Assembly: GCF_010365105.1 (NCBI RefSeq)
Contig: NZ_JAAFGZ010000008.1
Span: 79,656-143,655, forward strand
Length of the DNA: 64,000 nucleotides
Direction: 5' to 3'
From: Polaromonas sp.
GTDB taxonomy: Bacteria > Pseudomonadota > Gammaproteobacteria > Burkholderiales > Burkholderiaceae_C
The number at the start of each line of letters is the position of its first letter. Within the stretch, counting starts at the first letter, position 1. A program made the translations under genes and the position numbers. The notes beneath the pieces are model-generated. The model was not told the DNA's origin and made no database searches. It worked only from the letters and a program-made list of their open reading frames with translations. Shown here piece after piece: positions 26,200 to 33,987 of the stretch.

Positions 26200-27837
26200 T
26201 TGACTTCATTGACCTGCCCCCAAATTTTTAAGCCAGAACGTGCTTTTGCGCACGTCCAGCGGGCGTTGGCAGCTATGGTCCTGATAGCGGTCACCACGGC
26301 GTCGCCGGCCCAGTCGCCGGGCGGCGGAACCTTGTTGCCTGCGCCCGGCGCCCGCTCGCTGCCGACGCTGGGCGACAACTCCGATCTGTCGCCTGCGGCC
26401 GAACGCCGCATTGGCGACCGCATTGCGGCCAGCATCTACCGCGACCCCGATCTGGTCGAAGACCCGGTGCTGGCCGATTACCTGCAGGGCATCTGGCAGC
26501 CCCTGATGACGGCGGCCCGTGCGCGCGGCGAGTTGTCGGCCGAACTTGACGAGCGGTTTGCCTGGGAACTGTTCATGATCCGCGACCGGAGCATCAATGC
26601 CTTTGCGCTGCCCGGCGGCTATTTCGGCGTACACCTGGGCCTGATCAGCAGCGTCAGCAGCGCCGATGAGCTGGCCGCCGTGCTGGCGCACGAGATGAGC
26701 CATGTCACGCAGCGGCATATTGCGCGCCTGATGACGCAGCAGTCGCGCCAGGCACCGTGGATGCTGGCCGCCATGGTGCTTGGCGCACTGGCGGCCAGCC
26801 GGCATCCCGATGCCGGCACGGCCGCGATGGTCGGCGGGCAGGCGATCCTGGCGCAGGGCCAGCTGAATTTTTCGCGCGACATGGAGCGTGAGGCCGACCG
26901 CGTCGGCTTTGGCGTGATGCAGGGTGCCGGCTTTGCCAGCCGGGGCATCACGGCCATGTTTGAAAAACTCCAGCAGGCCAACCGGCTCAACGACAACGGC
27001 TCGTTTCCCTACCTGCGCTCGCACCCGCTGAACACCGAACGGATTGCCGAGGCGCAGGCCCGCGTGCAGCTGGCGGCGACGGTGGCCGCGCCGTCAGCCG
27101 GTCAGCAGGCGGCTGTCGAACGGACGCAGCGCCTGCACGCCATGATGGCCGTACGCGCCCGCATTCTGGCCGTTCCCGGCGTGGACGTGTTGCGCACCCT
27201 GGTCGCCGAAGCGCAGCGCAGGTCGGCGGCCTTGCCCGCGTCGGCGGTCTCAGTGGTGAGTGCCCGCGATGCCGGCACGCTTTATGGCGGCGCCTTTGCC
27301 GCAGCGCAACTGCGTGATTTCGCTGCGGCGCGCAATCTGCTGGACCGGCTTGCCGGACTTGCCGCCGGTACGGACGCGGCGGGCAAGGCGGTGCAGCTGC
27401 TGGCTGTCGAGCTGGACCTGATGGACGGCAAGGTGCCGGCTGCGGCCGCCACGGCCGATATCGGCAAGACCGGCTCGCGGGCCGAACTGCTGCTGATGTC
27501 GAAAGCGCTGATGGCGGCGAAACGCGCGCCAGACGTGTCGCAGGCGCTGCAGACCTGGGTGGCCGTGCATCCACGAGATGCTGCCGCCTGGCAGTTGCTG
27601 GCCGTCGCCTACGGGCAGCAGAACCAGACGGTGCGCGCCATTCGGGCCGATGCCGAAAGCCGCGCCGCCCAGCTCGACTACGGCGCCGCGCTGGACCGCT
27701 TCAAGGCGGCGCAGGGGCTGATGCGCAGCCAGCCGGGCAGCGCCGACTATGTGGAAGCATCGATCATCGACACCCGGACGCGGCAGACCGAGTCAATCAT
27801 TAAGGAACAGGCGCTCCAGGAGAAAATCGATCGCTAG
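26200..27837 (+). CDS. BepA-like periplasmic M48 metalloprotease with TPR tail
   Basis: A 545-residue protein of the BepA (YfgC) family, which assists outer-membrane protein assembly and degrades stalled LptD/BamA. The zinc motif is LAHEMSHVTQRH (HExxH) and the third ligand Glu lies in DMEREADRVGFG. The C-terminal half is made of helical TPR-like units. An N-terminal signal sequence (ALAAMVLIAVTTASPAQS) exports it. The annotated start is TTG 26200; ATG 26275 is an alternative but would shorten the signal to almost nothing. An ATAGCTG repeat is read in frame across the signal peptide (26219-26292). The 3' end overlaps the convergent YvlD-type gene by 45 bp. Confidence 0.92.
   Translation: MTSLTCPQIFKPERAFAHVQRALAAMVLIAVTTASPAQSPGGGTLLPAPGARSLPTLGDNSDLSPAAERRIGDRIAASIYRDPDLVEDPVLADYLQGIWQPLMTAARARGELSAELDERFAWELFMIRDRSINAFALPGGYFGVHLGLISSVSSADELAAVLAHEMSHVTQRHIARLMTQQSRQAPWMLAAMVLGALAASRHPDAGTAAMVGGQAILAQGQLNFSRDMEREADRVGFGVMQGAGFASRGITAMFEKLQQANRLNDNGSFPYLRSHPLNTERIAEAQARVQLAATVAAPSAGQQAAVERTQRLHAMMAVRARILAVPGVDVLRTLVAEAQRRSAALPASAVSVVSARDAGTLYGGAFAAAQLRDFAAARNLLDRLAGLAAGTDAAGKAVQLLAVELDLMDGKVPAAAATADIGKTGSRAELLLMSKALMAAKRAPDVSQALQTWVAVHPRDAAAWQLLAVAYGQQNQTVRAIRADAESRAAQLDYGAALDRFKAAQGLMRSQPGSADYVEASIIDTRTRQTESIIKEQALQEKIDR
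26219..26292 (-). repeat. ATAGCTG-family repeat, copy 5, inside the M48 protease signal peptide
   Basis: Minus-strand reading gives CCATAGCTGCCAACGCCCGC, then GCGCAAAAGCACG and an AT-rich tail. It codes for about the first 30 residues, including the hydrophobic core of the signal. Confidence 0.6.
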
Positions 27838-28146
27838 CTGCAGCACCGAGTAGATCAGCGAACCCAGCAGCGCCGCGCCGAAGCCGTTGACGTTCAGGCC
27901 ACTGACCAGGCCGGCGGCGGCCCAGAACATCAGGGCATTGACGACAAACAGGAACAGCCCCAGCGTCAGCACCGTCACCGGCAGCGTGAGCAGCACCAGC
28001 AGCGGTCGGACCACCATGTTCAGCGCACCGAGCACGGCCGCCGCGACCAGCGCGCCGGTGAAGCTGGTCACCGTCACGCCAGAATAGAGGTAGGCCACCG
28101 CCAGCAGGGCGGCGGCGCTCAGGAGCCATTTGAGGATGAGTTTCAT
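27793..28146 (-). CDS. Phage holin family IV / YvlD-like small membrane protein
   Basis: A 117-residue protein with about four membrane helices, matching the YvlD or mycobacterial 4-TM holin superfamily (DUF, membrane protein of unknown function). Visible features are a hydrophobic N-terminus (MKLILKWLLSAAALL), VVRPLLVLLTLPVTVLTLG and FVVNALMFWAAAGL. ATG 28146 is chosen; an in-frame start at 28260 would add a charged, unlikely stretch. The 3' end overlaps the convergent M48 gene by 45 bp. No phage genes are nearby, so this is a housekeeping membrane protein, not evidence for prophage. Confidence 0.85.
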   Translation of the reverse strand: MKLILKWLLSAAALLAVAYLYSGVTVTSFTGALVAAAVLGALNMVVRPLLVLLTLPVTVLTLGLFLFVVNALMFWAAAGLVSGLNVNGFGAALLGSLIYSVLQLAIDFLLERLFLND

Positions 28147-28257
28147 GGCTTGAAGGATAGCACCGGCTTGACGCCGCCGCCTGCGCTGCGGACCGGCAGG
28201 CGCCTGCGCAAATCCGCAGAGAGCGTGTGGAATTTCCAAAACACCGATACTTTTTGT

Positions 28258-28429
28258 CACCTGAAAGGGGAGTAGCGACCTTGTGGCTCATTAGCTGCAA
28301 GCGCTTGTGCTTCGTCAATACGTTGCCCGTCAAAACGGCAGCCGGAGCACATAAAGGAGCCGTGCGGCTCTTTCCCGCAAGACCTTTTGGGACGCACCTG
28401 CGTCTTCCATTTTTTAAAAAGGTCTTGTC
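28258..28429 (+). promoter_or_regulatory. yybP-ykoY manganese riboswitch and expression platform of alx
   Basis: The leader has the conserved blocks of the class: GAAAGGGGAGUAGCGACC at 28263-28280 and GCAAGACCUUUU at 28377-28388, able to close the P1 helix (AAAGG with CCUUU). Just before the start codon lies AAAAGGTCTTG (28417-28427), an exact complement of CAAGACCTTTT (28378-28388), which includes the ribosome-binding site. This gives a simple switch: with manganese, P1 forms and the site is free; without it, the site is masked. Known biology: the class senses Mn2+ upstream of alx and mntP in E. coli. Confidence 0.85.
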
Positions 28430-29392
28430 ATGCAAACCATTGCGCCCCTGTGGCTGTGGGCCGCCTTTATCGGCATTGTTCTGGTGTCCCTGTTCGTTGA
28501 TTTTGTCGTGCTGAAAAAGCAGGGCGCCCATGACATCGGCGTGAAGGAAGCACTCAACTGGTCGCTGGTCTGGGTCGCGCTGAGCTTCATGTTCAACGGC
28601 CTGTTCTGGTGGGCGGTGAGGGACAGCACAGGTTCTGCCGAGATCGCCAACACCAAGTCGCTGGAATTTTTGACCGGCTACCTGATCGAGAAATCGCTGG
28701 CGGTGGACAACATCTTTGTCTTCCTGATGATCTTCACCTATTTCGCGGTGCCGTCGCACTACCAGAAGCGGGTGCTGATGATCGGCATCATCGGCGCCAT
28801 CGTGCTGCGCACCATCATGATTTTGGTGGGCGGCTGGCTGCTGGCGCAGTTCCACTGGATTTTGTACGTGTTCGGCGCCTTCCTGATCCTGACCGGCATC
28901 AAGATGTGGTGGGCCGCCGGCAAGGAGCCGGCGCTGGACGACAACCCGGCGCTCAAGCTGCTGCGCCGCATCCTGCCGGTCAGCAAGCATTACGACGGCG
29001 AGAAGTTCTGGACTGTCGAGAACGGCAAGAAAATCGCCACGCCGCTGTTCATGGTGATCTGCCTGGTGGCGCTGACCGACGTGATTTTCGCGGTCGACTC
29101 GATCCCGGCGATTTTTGCCATCACCAGCGACCCGTTCATCGTGCTGACCAGCAACGTGTTCGCCATTCTGGGCCTGCGCGCCATGTACTTTTTGCTGGCC
29201 GCCGTGGCCAACAAGTTCCATTTGCTGAATTACGGCCTGGCGGTGATCCTGGTGTTCATCGGCGCCAAGATGTGCCTGATCGACGTCTACAAGATTCCGG
29301 TGATGGCGTCGCTGGGCGTGGTGGTCGGCGTGCTGGCGCTGACCATGCTGCTCAGCGTGCGTTCGGCGTCGGCTGACGTGCCGCGCGGATAA
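28430..29392 (+). CDS. alx: TerC/Alx-family membrane protein under manganese riboswitch
   Basis: A 320-residue polytopic membrane protein of the Alx type. It opens with hydrophobic helices (LWLWAAFIGIVLVSLFVDFV), and the acidic intramembrane motifs are EKSLAVDNIFVFLMIF and LTDVIFAVDSIPAIFAI. It has around nine membrane segments. E. coli Alx is tied to manganese homeostasis and alkaline pH. The riboswitch directly upstream supports a manganese export or metal-delivery role. The second TerC-type gene of the window (17545) is a shorter subfamily. A short gap separates it from the DUF3717/DUF1289 gene. Confidence 0.93.
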   Translation: MQTIAPLWLWAAFIGIVLVSLFVDFVVLKKQGAHDIGVKEALNWSLVWVALSFMFNGLFWWAVRDSTGSAEIANTKSLEFLTGYLIEKSLAVDNIFVFLMIFTYFAVPSHYQKRVLMIGIIGAIVLRTIMILVGGWLLAQFHWILYVFGAFLILTGIKMWWAAGKEPALDDNPALKLLRRILPVSKHYDGEKFWTVENGKKIATPLFMVICLVALTDVIFAVDSIPAIFAITSDPFIVLTSNVFAILGLRAMYFLLAAVANKFHLLNYGLAVILVFIGAKMCLIDVYKIPVMASLGVVVGVLALTMLLSVRSASADVPRG

Positions 29393-29465
29393 GCCCGGCA
29401 GAGAAGCCCCAGCCGGCAGGGGCAAAGGAGCGCGGCCGGGCCGGGCTGGCTATGATTCGCTTCCC

Positions 29466-29876
29466 ATGCCCGGCATCCACATCATCGACCTTGAAGCCGC
29501 CATCAATTACTGGCGCCACCGCAACCCTTCGGCCGACGGCGTCAGCCTGGCGCCCGAGGTGCGCGCCCTGGCCGGCATTTATGCGCGCATGGCGCTGGCG
29601 CACCAGGACAGCGCCGACGAGGCGGATTTTTCACCCGAGGCGATGCACGCCTGGCATGCCTGGTACGACACCACTGCCGACACGCCGTGTATTGCCATCT
29701 GTTCTACCAGCCAGGGCGACGAAGAATGCAAGGGCTGCGGCCGCACCTTCGAAGAAGTGCAGCACTGGCTGTCGATGAGCCCGGTTGAAAAACGCATCAC
29801 CTGGCGGCGCATCACCCGGCAGGCGACGGCCTGGCGCTTTGGCCGCTACGCCGACCGGGCGCTGGAGAAGAAGTAG
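29466..29876 (+). CDS. DUF3717-DUF1289 fusion protein
   Basis: A 136-residue protein with two small domains. The N-terminal half (IHIIDLEAAINYWRHRNP through ALAGIYARMAL) resembles DUF3717. The C-terminal half has the DUF1289 cysteine pattern CIAICSTSQGDEECKGCGRT followed by VEKRITWRRI, a likely zinc- or iron-binding motif. The function of both is unknown. The start ATG follows the alx gene by 73 bp, with no clear terminator between. The large palindrome at 29992 lies downstream. Confidence 0.82.
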   Translation: MPGIHIIDLEAAINYWRHRNPSADGVSLAPEVRALAGIYARMALAHQDSADEADFSPEAMHAWHAWYDTTADTPCIAICSTSQGDEECKGCGRTFEEVQHWLSMSPVEKRITWRRITRQATAWRFGRYADRALEKK

Positions 29877-29991
29877 TCGGTCGATTGTCTGCTTTTTAGT
29901 TAATGCCTACCTTGCTGCAGAGCAATGGTTTTGTTGGTAGTTGTGTTTGGCCTTGCTTGGTGATACGCATGGTGGCTGTCTCTTTTGCTTG

Positions 29992-30652
29992 CTATTTTTG
30001 GGGCTTTGGGTTGCTTCTTCTGTGTTTTGAGGGGTGAGCGCCTTCCCGGCAGGGGGTAACTTTCTTTTCGGGCAAAAAAGAAAGTCACCAAAGAAAGTTG
30101 CCTTGGGGCGGGAGCGGATCAGAGCTGAACGCTCTGACGGGCCGTCGCTTCGCTGGGCCCTGGGCACCTGGAGGTTAGTGCTGCTAGCCATGCCTGTGGC
30201 TGGCTGGTGCTACCCTTCGTTCGCCAACAGCTTCACGCTCTGCCTGTTCTGGTTTGCTCGCCCTGCGCGCATCAGCGCTGTCCCATCAAGAATTCTTCAT
30301 CACAAGCGCCACGACTCAGCGTCCTCACGGTCAGGTTACGCCTGCGGCTAATCCGACCTACGAAACTGCCAGCAGTGTTTGAAGAACCAAAAAAACGATC
30401 AAGCAGAGCGTGAAGCTGTTGGCGAACGAAGGGTAGCACCAGCAAGCTGCGGCATGGGCTCCTGGCTGCCGATCAGAGAACCCAGGGCCGAGCGAAGCGA
30501 TGGCCCGACAGAGCGTTCAGCTCTGATCCGATCCCGCCCCAAGGCAACTTTCTTTGGTGACTTTCTTTTTTGCCCGAAAAGAAAGCCACCCCCCGCCGGG
30601 CAGGCGCTCACCCCTCAAAACACAGAAAAACCCACTCAAAGCCCAAAAATAG
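29992..30652. repeat. Long inverted repeat (about 660 bp), gene-free
   Basis: Arms of about 250 bp (29992-30245 and 30400-30652) are near-perfect reverse complements with a few interruptions, around a 150-bp loop. Matching segments include GTTTTGAGGGGTGAGCGCC, TTTCTTTTCGGGCAAAAAAG, TCAGAGCTGAACGCTCTG and CTACCCTTCGTTCGCCAACA. Each arm has its own small hairpins (CAGAGC-TGAAC-GCTCTG and CTTTCTTTT...AAAAGAAAG). The short frames inside have no coding character. 29877-29991 and 30653-30783 hold no gene; an ATAGCTG copy follows at 30686. Similar TTTCTTTT-type palindromes occur in other betaproteobacteria, from memory. Confidence 0.85.
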
Positions 30653-30685
30653 AATCTGAAGCTAGCGAACCGAAAGCTTTAACAG

Positions 30686-30757
30686 CTATAAGTTTTTAAG
30701 TGAAAAAAGCCGTTTCCGCACATCCAGCATACGCTAACAGCTATCAATTCAGGAGTT
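30686..30757 (-). repeat. ATAGCTG-family repeat, copy 6
   Basis: Minus-strand reading gives TTGATAGCTGTTAGCGTATG, then GTGCGGAAACGGC and a T-rich tail ending at another AGCTATAAG. It lies between the long palindrome and the DUF2007 gene. Confidence 0.65.
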
Positions 30758-30783
30758 GCCTGATTCCGGCGTAAACTGCCCGC

Positions 30784-31095
30784 ATGCTTCGCCTGACCCG
30801 TGCCCCCAACATTGCCATTGCCGCGCTGTGGACGGACGCGCTGCAGCAGGCCGGCTATTCGGCCAGCGTGCAGCGCTATTTTTTGGGCAGCGTGGCCGGC
30901 GAGTTGCCGCCCGACCAGTGCCAGCCGGAAATCTGGCTGACCCACGACCATGAGCAGGCGGGCGCCCGCGCCTTGCTCGACGCGCTGCAGAACATGCCGC
31001 AGCGGCGCTGGCTGTGCCGCTGCGGGGAAACGGTCGAGGGCGGCTTCGAGCAGTGCTGGCAGTGCGGCGCCGCCATGCCGGCAGACGTGGCCTGA
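30784..31095 (+). CDS. DUF2007-like protein with C-terminal zinc ribbon
   Basis: A 103-residue protein. The N-terminal half resembles DUF2007 / putative signal-transducing domain (APNIAIAALWTDALQQAGY ... PEIWLTHDHEQAGARALLD). The C-terminus has a four-cysteine zinc ribbon, CRCGETVEGGFEQCWQCG. Function unknown. The start ATG at 30784 is the first in-frame codon in a non-shadow frame. The GC-rich repeat begins soon after its stop; purB is convergent beyond it. Confidence 0.78.
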   Translation: MLRLTRAPNIAIAALWTDALQQAGYSASVQRYFLGSVAGELPPDQCQPEIWLTHDHEQAGARALLDALQNMPQRRWLCRCGETVEGGFEQCWQCGAAMPADVA

Positions 31096-31129
31096 ACGCA
31101 GCGCTGGGTCAGTTCAGGGGAAGTTCAAC

Positions 31130-31358
31130 CTTGGGCAGCGCAGCACGCCAGGCGATAAGCGTGAGGGCAATAGTCCACCAGCAGGGGCCCGCAGGCGCAG
31201 CGGCCCCCCTCGGGGGGCAGCGCAGTACGCAAAGCGACAAGCGTGGGGGCGCATTCTCCACCAGCCAGGGCCGCGGGACTGGCTTTGCCAGACCGCAGGC
31301 GCAGCGGCCCCCTCGGGGGGCAGCGCAGTACGCGAAGCGACAAGCGTGGGGGCTTTTT
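31130..31358. repeat. GC-rich approximately 104-bp repeat, tandem copies between DUF2007 gene and purB
   Basis: Two good units (starting at GCAGGCGCAG, 31191 and 31295, period 104) and a degenerate third unit at the left. Each carries the hairpin core CCCCCTCGGGGGGC and the end CGACAAGCGTGGGGGC. The last unit stops two to three bases from the purB stop codon, so the hairpins may act in termination of purB. Related copies are at 9391 and in glnE. Confidence 0.85.
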
Positions 31359-31359
31359 T

Positions 31360-32739
31360 TCAGACTCGCCGAGCCAGCTCGGCGGCCATGCCGACATAAC
31401 TGCCGGGCGTCATCACCAGCAGGCGCTCTTTTTCGGCCTCGGGAATGTCCAGCGAGCGGATCAGGCCGTGCAGGTCTTCCGGCCTGACGGTCTTGCCGCG
31501 CGTGACTTCCTTGAGCTTTTCGTAGGCGCCCGCTACGGCGTAGCGGCGCATCACGGTCTGGATCGGCTCGGCCAGCACTTCCCAGGCGCTGTCCAGGTCG
31601 GCGGCCAGGTTTTCTTCGTTCAGTTCCAGCTTGTTCAGGCCGATGCACAGCGAGTTGTAGGCCAGCACGGCATAACCCAGCGCCACGCCCATGTTGCGCA
31701 GCACGGTCGAGTCGGTCAGGTCGCGCTGCCAGCGGCTGATGGGCAGCTTTTCGCTCATGTGGCGCAGCAGCGCGTTGGACAGGCCCAGGTTGCCCTCGGC
31801 GTTTTCAAAGTCAATCGGGTTGACCTTGTGCGGCATGGTCGACGAGCCGATTTCGCCTTCCTTCAGCCGCTGCTTGAAGTAGCCGACGCTGACATAGCCC
31901 CAGATGTCGCGCGCCAGGTCGATCAGAATCGTGTTGGTGCGGGCCACGGCGTCGAACAGCTCGGCCATGTAGTCGTGCGGCTCGATCTGGATGCTGTAGG
32001 GCTGGAAGGTCAGGCCCAGGCCCAGCGGCTCGGGGGTTTCAATGACGTGGCGGCTGAAGGCTTCCCAGTCGAAGTCGGGCCAGGCGGCCAGGTGGGCGTT
32101 GTAGTTGCCCACGGCGCCGTTCATCTTGGCCATCAGCTTGATGCCGGCGATCTTCTCGCGCGTGTTGACCAGGCGCACGACGACGTTGGCCAGTTCCTTG
32201 CCGACGGTGGTCGGGCTGGCGGTCTGGCCGTGGGTGCGGCTGAGCATCGGCACGTCGGCATGCGCATGCGCCATCTGGCGCAGCTTGTCGATGACCTTGT
32301 CGAGCGCCGGCAGCACCACCAGTTCGCGGCTGCTTTTGAGCTGCAGCGCCTGGCTGGTGTTGTTGATGTCTTCGCTGGTGCAGGCAAAGTGCACGAATTC
32401 GCTGGCGGCCTGCAACTCGGGCCGGGCCTCGAACTTGGACTTGATCCAGTATTCGACCGCTTTCACGTCGTGGTTGGTGGTTTTTTCAATGGTTTTGATG
32501 GCCAGCGCGTCGGTTTCGCTGAAGTTCTTCACCAGGCCGAGCAGGTAGGTGCGCGCACCGGGGCTCAGGGGTTTGAATTCGGCGAATCTGGCATCGGACA
32601 GCGCGATGAACCAGGCGATTTCAACCTGGACCCGGCGGTGCATATAGCCTTGCTCGGACATCAGGGGGCGCAAGGTGGCAAGTTTGGCGACGTATCGGCC
32701 GTCCAGCGGCGACAGTGCGTTGATGGGTGAAAAGCTCAT
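31360..32739 (-). CDS. purB: Adenylosuccinate lyase
   Basis: A 459-residue fumarase/aspartase superfamily enzyme that acts twice in purine synthesis (SAICAR to AICAR, adenylosuccinate to AMP). The signature GSSTMPHKVNPIDFENAEGN is present, with TSEDINNTSQALQL and the N-terminal SPLDGRY. Length matches E. coli PurB (456). The start ATG 32739 (MSFSPINALSPLD) is chosen; a longer open frame running to 33432 only shadows the divergent GST. The C-terminal stop abuts a GC-rich repeat. No other pur genes are adjacent. Confidence 0.98.
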   Translation of the reverse strand: MSFSPINALSPLDGRYVAKLATLRPLMSEQGYMHRRVQVEIAWFIALSDARFAEFKPLSPGARTYLLGLVKNFSETDALAIKTIEKTTNHDVKAVEYWIKSKFEARPELQAASEFVHFACTSEDINNTSQALQLKSSRELVVLPALDKVIDKLRQMAHAHADVPMLSRTHGQTASPTTVGKELANVVVRLVNTREKIAGIKLMAKMNGAVGNYNAHLAAWPDFDWEAFSRHVIETPEPLGLGLTFQPYSIQIEPHDYMAELFDAVARTNTILIDLARDIWGYVSVGYFKQRLKEGEIGSSTMPHKVNPIDFENAEGNLGLSNALLRHMSEKLPISRWQRDLTDSTVLRNMGVALGYAVLAYNSLCIGLNKLELNEENLAADLDSAWEVLAEPIQTVMRRYAVAGAYEKLKEVTRGKTVRPEDLHGLIRSLDIPEAEKERLLVMTPGSYVGMAAELARRV

Positions 32740-32886
32740 GCGGGCGATTGTAGGCCGCACGGGTGAAAACACCGGCCATGTTGCATCGCAGCAGAATTTC
32801 CCGCCGGGACGCCGCTGTCCTTCAGCCGACAGCCTGAATCGATAGAATGCTGGTTTACCCCGTCCACGACAAGAACATCGCACATC

Positions 32887-33501
32887 ATGAAACTCATCGG
32901 ATCCGCCACCAGTCCCTATGTCCGCAAGGTGCGCATTGTGATGGCCGAGAAAAAGCTCGATTACCAGTTTGTGCTGGAAGACGTCTGGGCGGCAACCACC
33001 GCCATGAGCCTGTCCAACCCGCTGGGCAAGGTGCCGTGCCTGATCATGGAGGCGGGGGAGGCGATTTTCGATTCGCGCGTGATTGTTGAATACCTGGACA
33101 CGCTGTCGCCGGTGGGCAAGCTGATTCCCCCGCAGGGCCGCGAGCGCGCCGAAGTCAAGACCTGGGAAGCGCTGGCCGATGGCGTCATGGACGCCGCGCT
33201 GCTCGCCCGGCTGGAAGCCACCTGGGCCGGCCGCAGTGCCGAGCAGCGCAGCGATGCCTGGATTGCGCGGCAGATGGGAAAGATCGACACCGCGCTGCAC
33301 GCCATGAGCAAGGGTCTGGGCGACAAGGCCCACTGTAGCGGCGTTCATTTCAGCCTGTCGGATGTGGCGGTGGGTTCGGCGCTGGGTTACCTGGACTTTC
33401 GTTTTCCCGACGTGCAGTGGCGCGACACCCATCCCCAGCTCGCCAGGCTGTATGACAAGCTGGCCCTGCGGCCGAGTTTCGTGGAAACGCAGGCTGGCTG
33501 A
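32887..33501 (+). CDS. Glutathione S-transferase family protein (YibF-like)
   Basis: A 204-residue GST. The N-terminal thioredoxin-like domain opens MKLIGSATSPYVRKVRIVM, with Ser9 in the catalytic position, and has the VPCLI cis-Pro and FDSRVIVEYLD motifs that bind glutathione. The helical C-terminal domain runs to the end. The length and motifs suit YibF/stress-type GSTs. It is divergent from purB (147 bp between starts). The substrate is unknown. Confidence 0.92.
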   Translation: MKLIGSATSPYVRKVRIVMAEKKLDYQFVLEDVWAATTAMSLSNPLGKVPCLIMEAGEAIFDSRVIVEYLDTLSPVGKLIPPQGRERAEVKTWEALADGVMDAALLARLEATWAGRSAEQRSDAWIARQMGKIDTALHAMSKGLGDKAHCSGVHFSLSDVAVGSALGYLDFRFPDVQWRDTHPQLARLYDKLALRPSFVETQAG

Positions 33502-33513
33502 GGTTCCCCGGGA

Positions 33514-33987
33514 TTACTGCCGCGCGCGCTGCTTGAGCCAGCGCATCAGCCGCCCGACCAGCGGCAGCTTTTCATACAGTTCCTCGGCCGCATCCCAGTA
33601 GTCGCGGTGAAAATCCAGCAGCCCGGCTGCATTGAACTTCAGATGCGAACCGCCGCGCACGGTCTGCAGCGTCCGGGTGTCAAAGCGCTTGAAGTGGAAA
33701 ATAAAATCCCAGGTCAGGAAACATGCGCCGCCATCGACGATGCAGCCGGTCACCACGAAACGCGGCTGCTCCAGCGACTCGTACATGTGGTCGAACACTT
33801 GCCGGATGGCGGGCAAGCCCCGCACCTCGTTGAACGGGTCCTTGAAATAGGCCCCGGGCGCGTACAGCGCACCGAGTCGGTCCAGGCCGGCCGGCGTCAG
33901 GGTTTCGAAAAAATCAACGACGCGTGCGGCGGCCTCGCGCATGGGCGTTTCGGTTCCAGGGAGACGGTTCATGGCGTCAGGCTTCAC
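33514..33987 (-). CDS. SnoaL/NTF2-like protein
   Basis: A 157-residue protein of the NTF2-like cone fold (RVVDFFETLTPAGLDRLGAL and YAPGAYFKDPFNEVRGL are characteristic). It starts at GTG 33987, overlapping the SDR stop by four bases (GTGA), so it is translationally coupled as the last gene of the eight-gene operon. The family includes cyclases, isomerases and lipid-binding proteins; the actual reaction is unknown. A later ATG at 33972 is a possible start. Confidence 0.85.
   Translation of the reverse strand: MKPDAMNRLPGTETPMREAAARVVDFFETLTPAGLDRLGALYAPGAYFKDPFNEVRGLPAIRQVFDHMYESLEQPRFVVTGCIVDGGACFLTWDFIFHFKRFDTRTLQTVRGGSHLKFNAAGLLDFHRDYWDAAEELYEKLPLVGRLMRWLKQRARQ

Noticed and set aside
27793..28146. 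Holin-like gene as evidence of prophage
   Set aside because: The family is mostly chromosomal YvlD-type membrane proteins and no other phage gene is in the window.
30034..30699. Open frames of 67-106 residues inside the long inverted repeat
   Set aside because: They appear in both arms as mirror translations of the palindrome and have no ribosome-binding site or coding bias.
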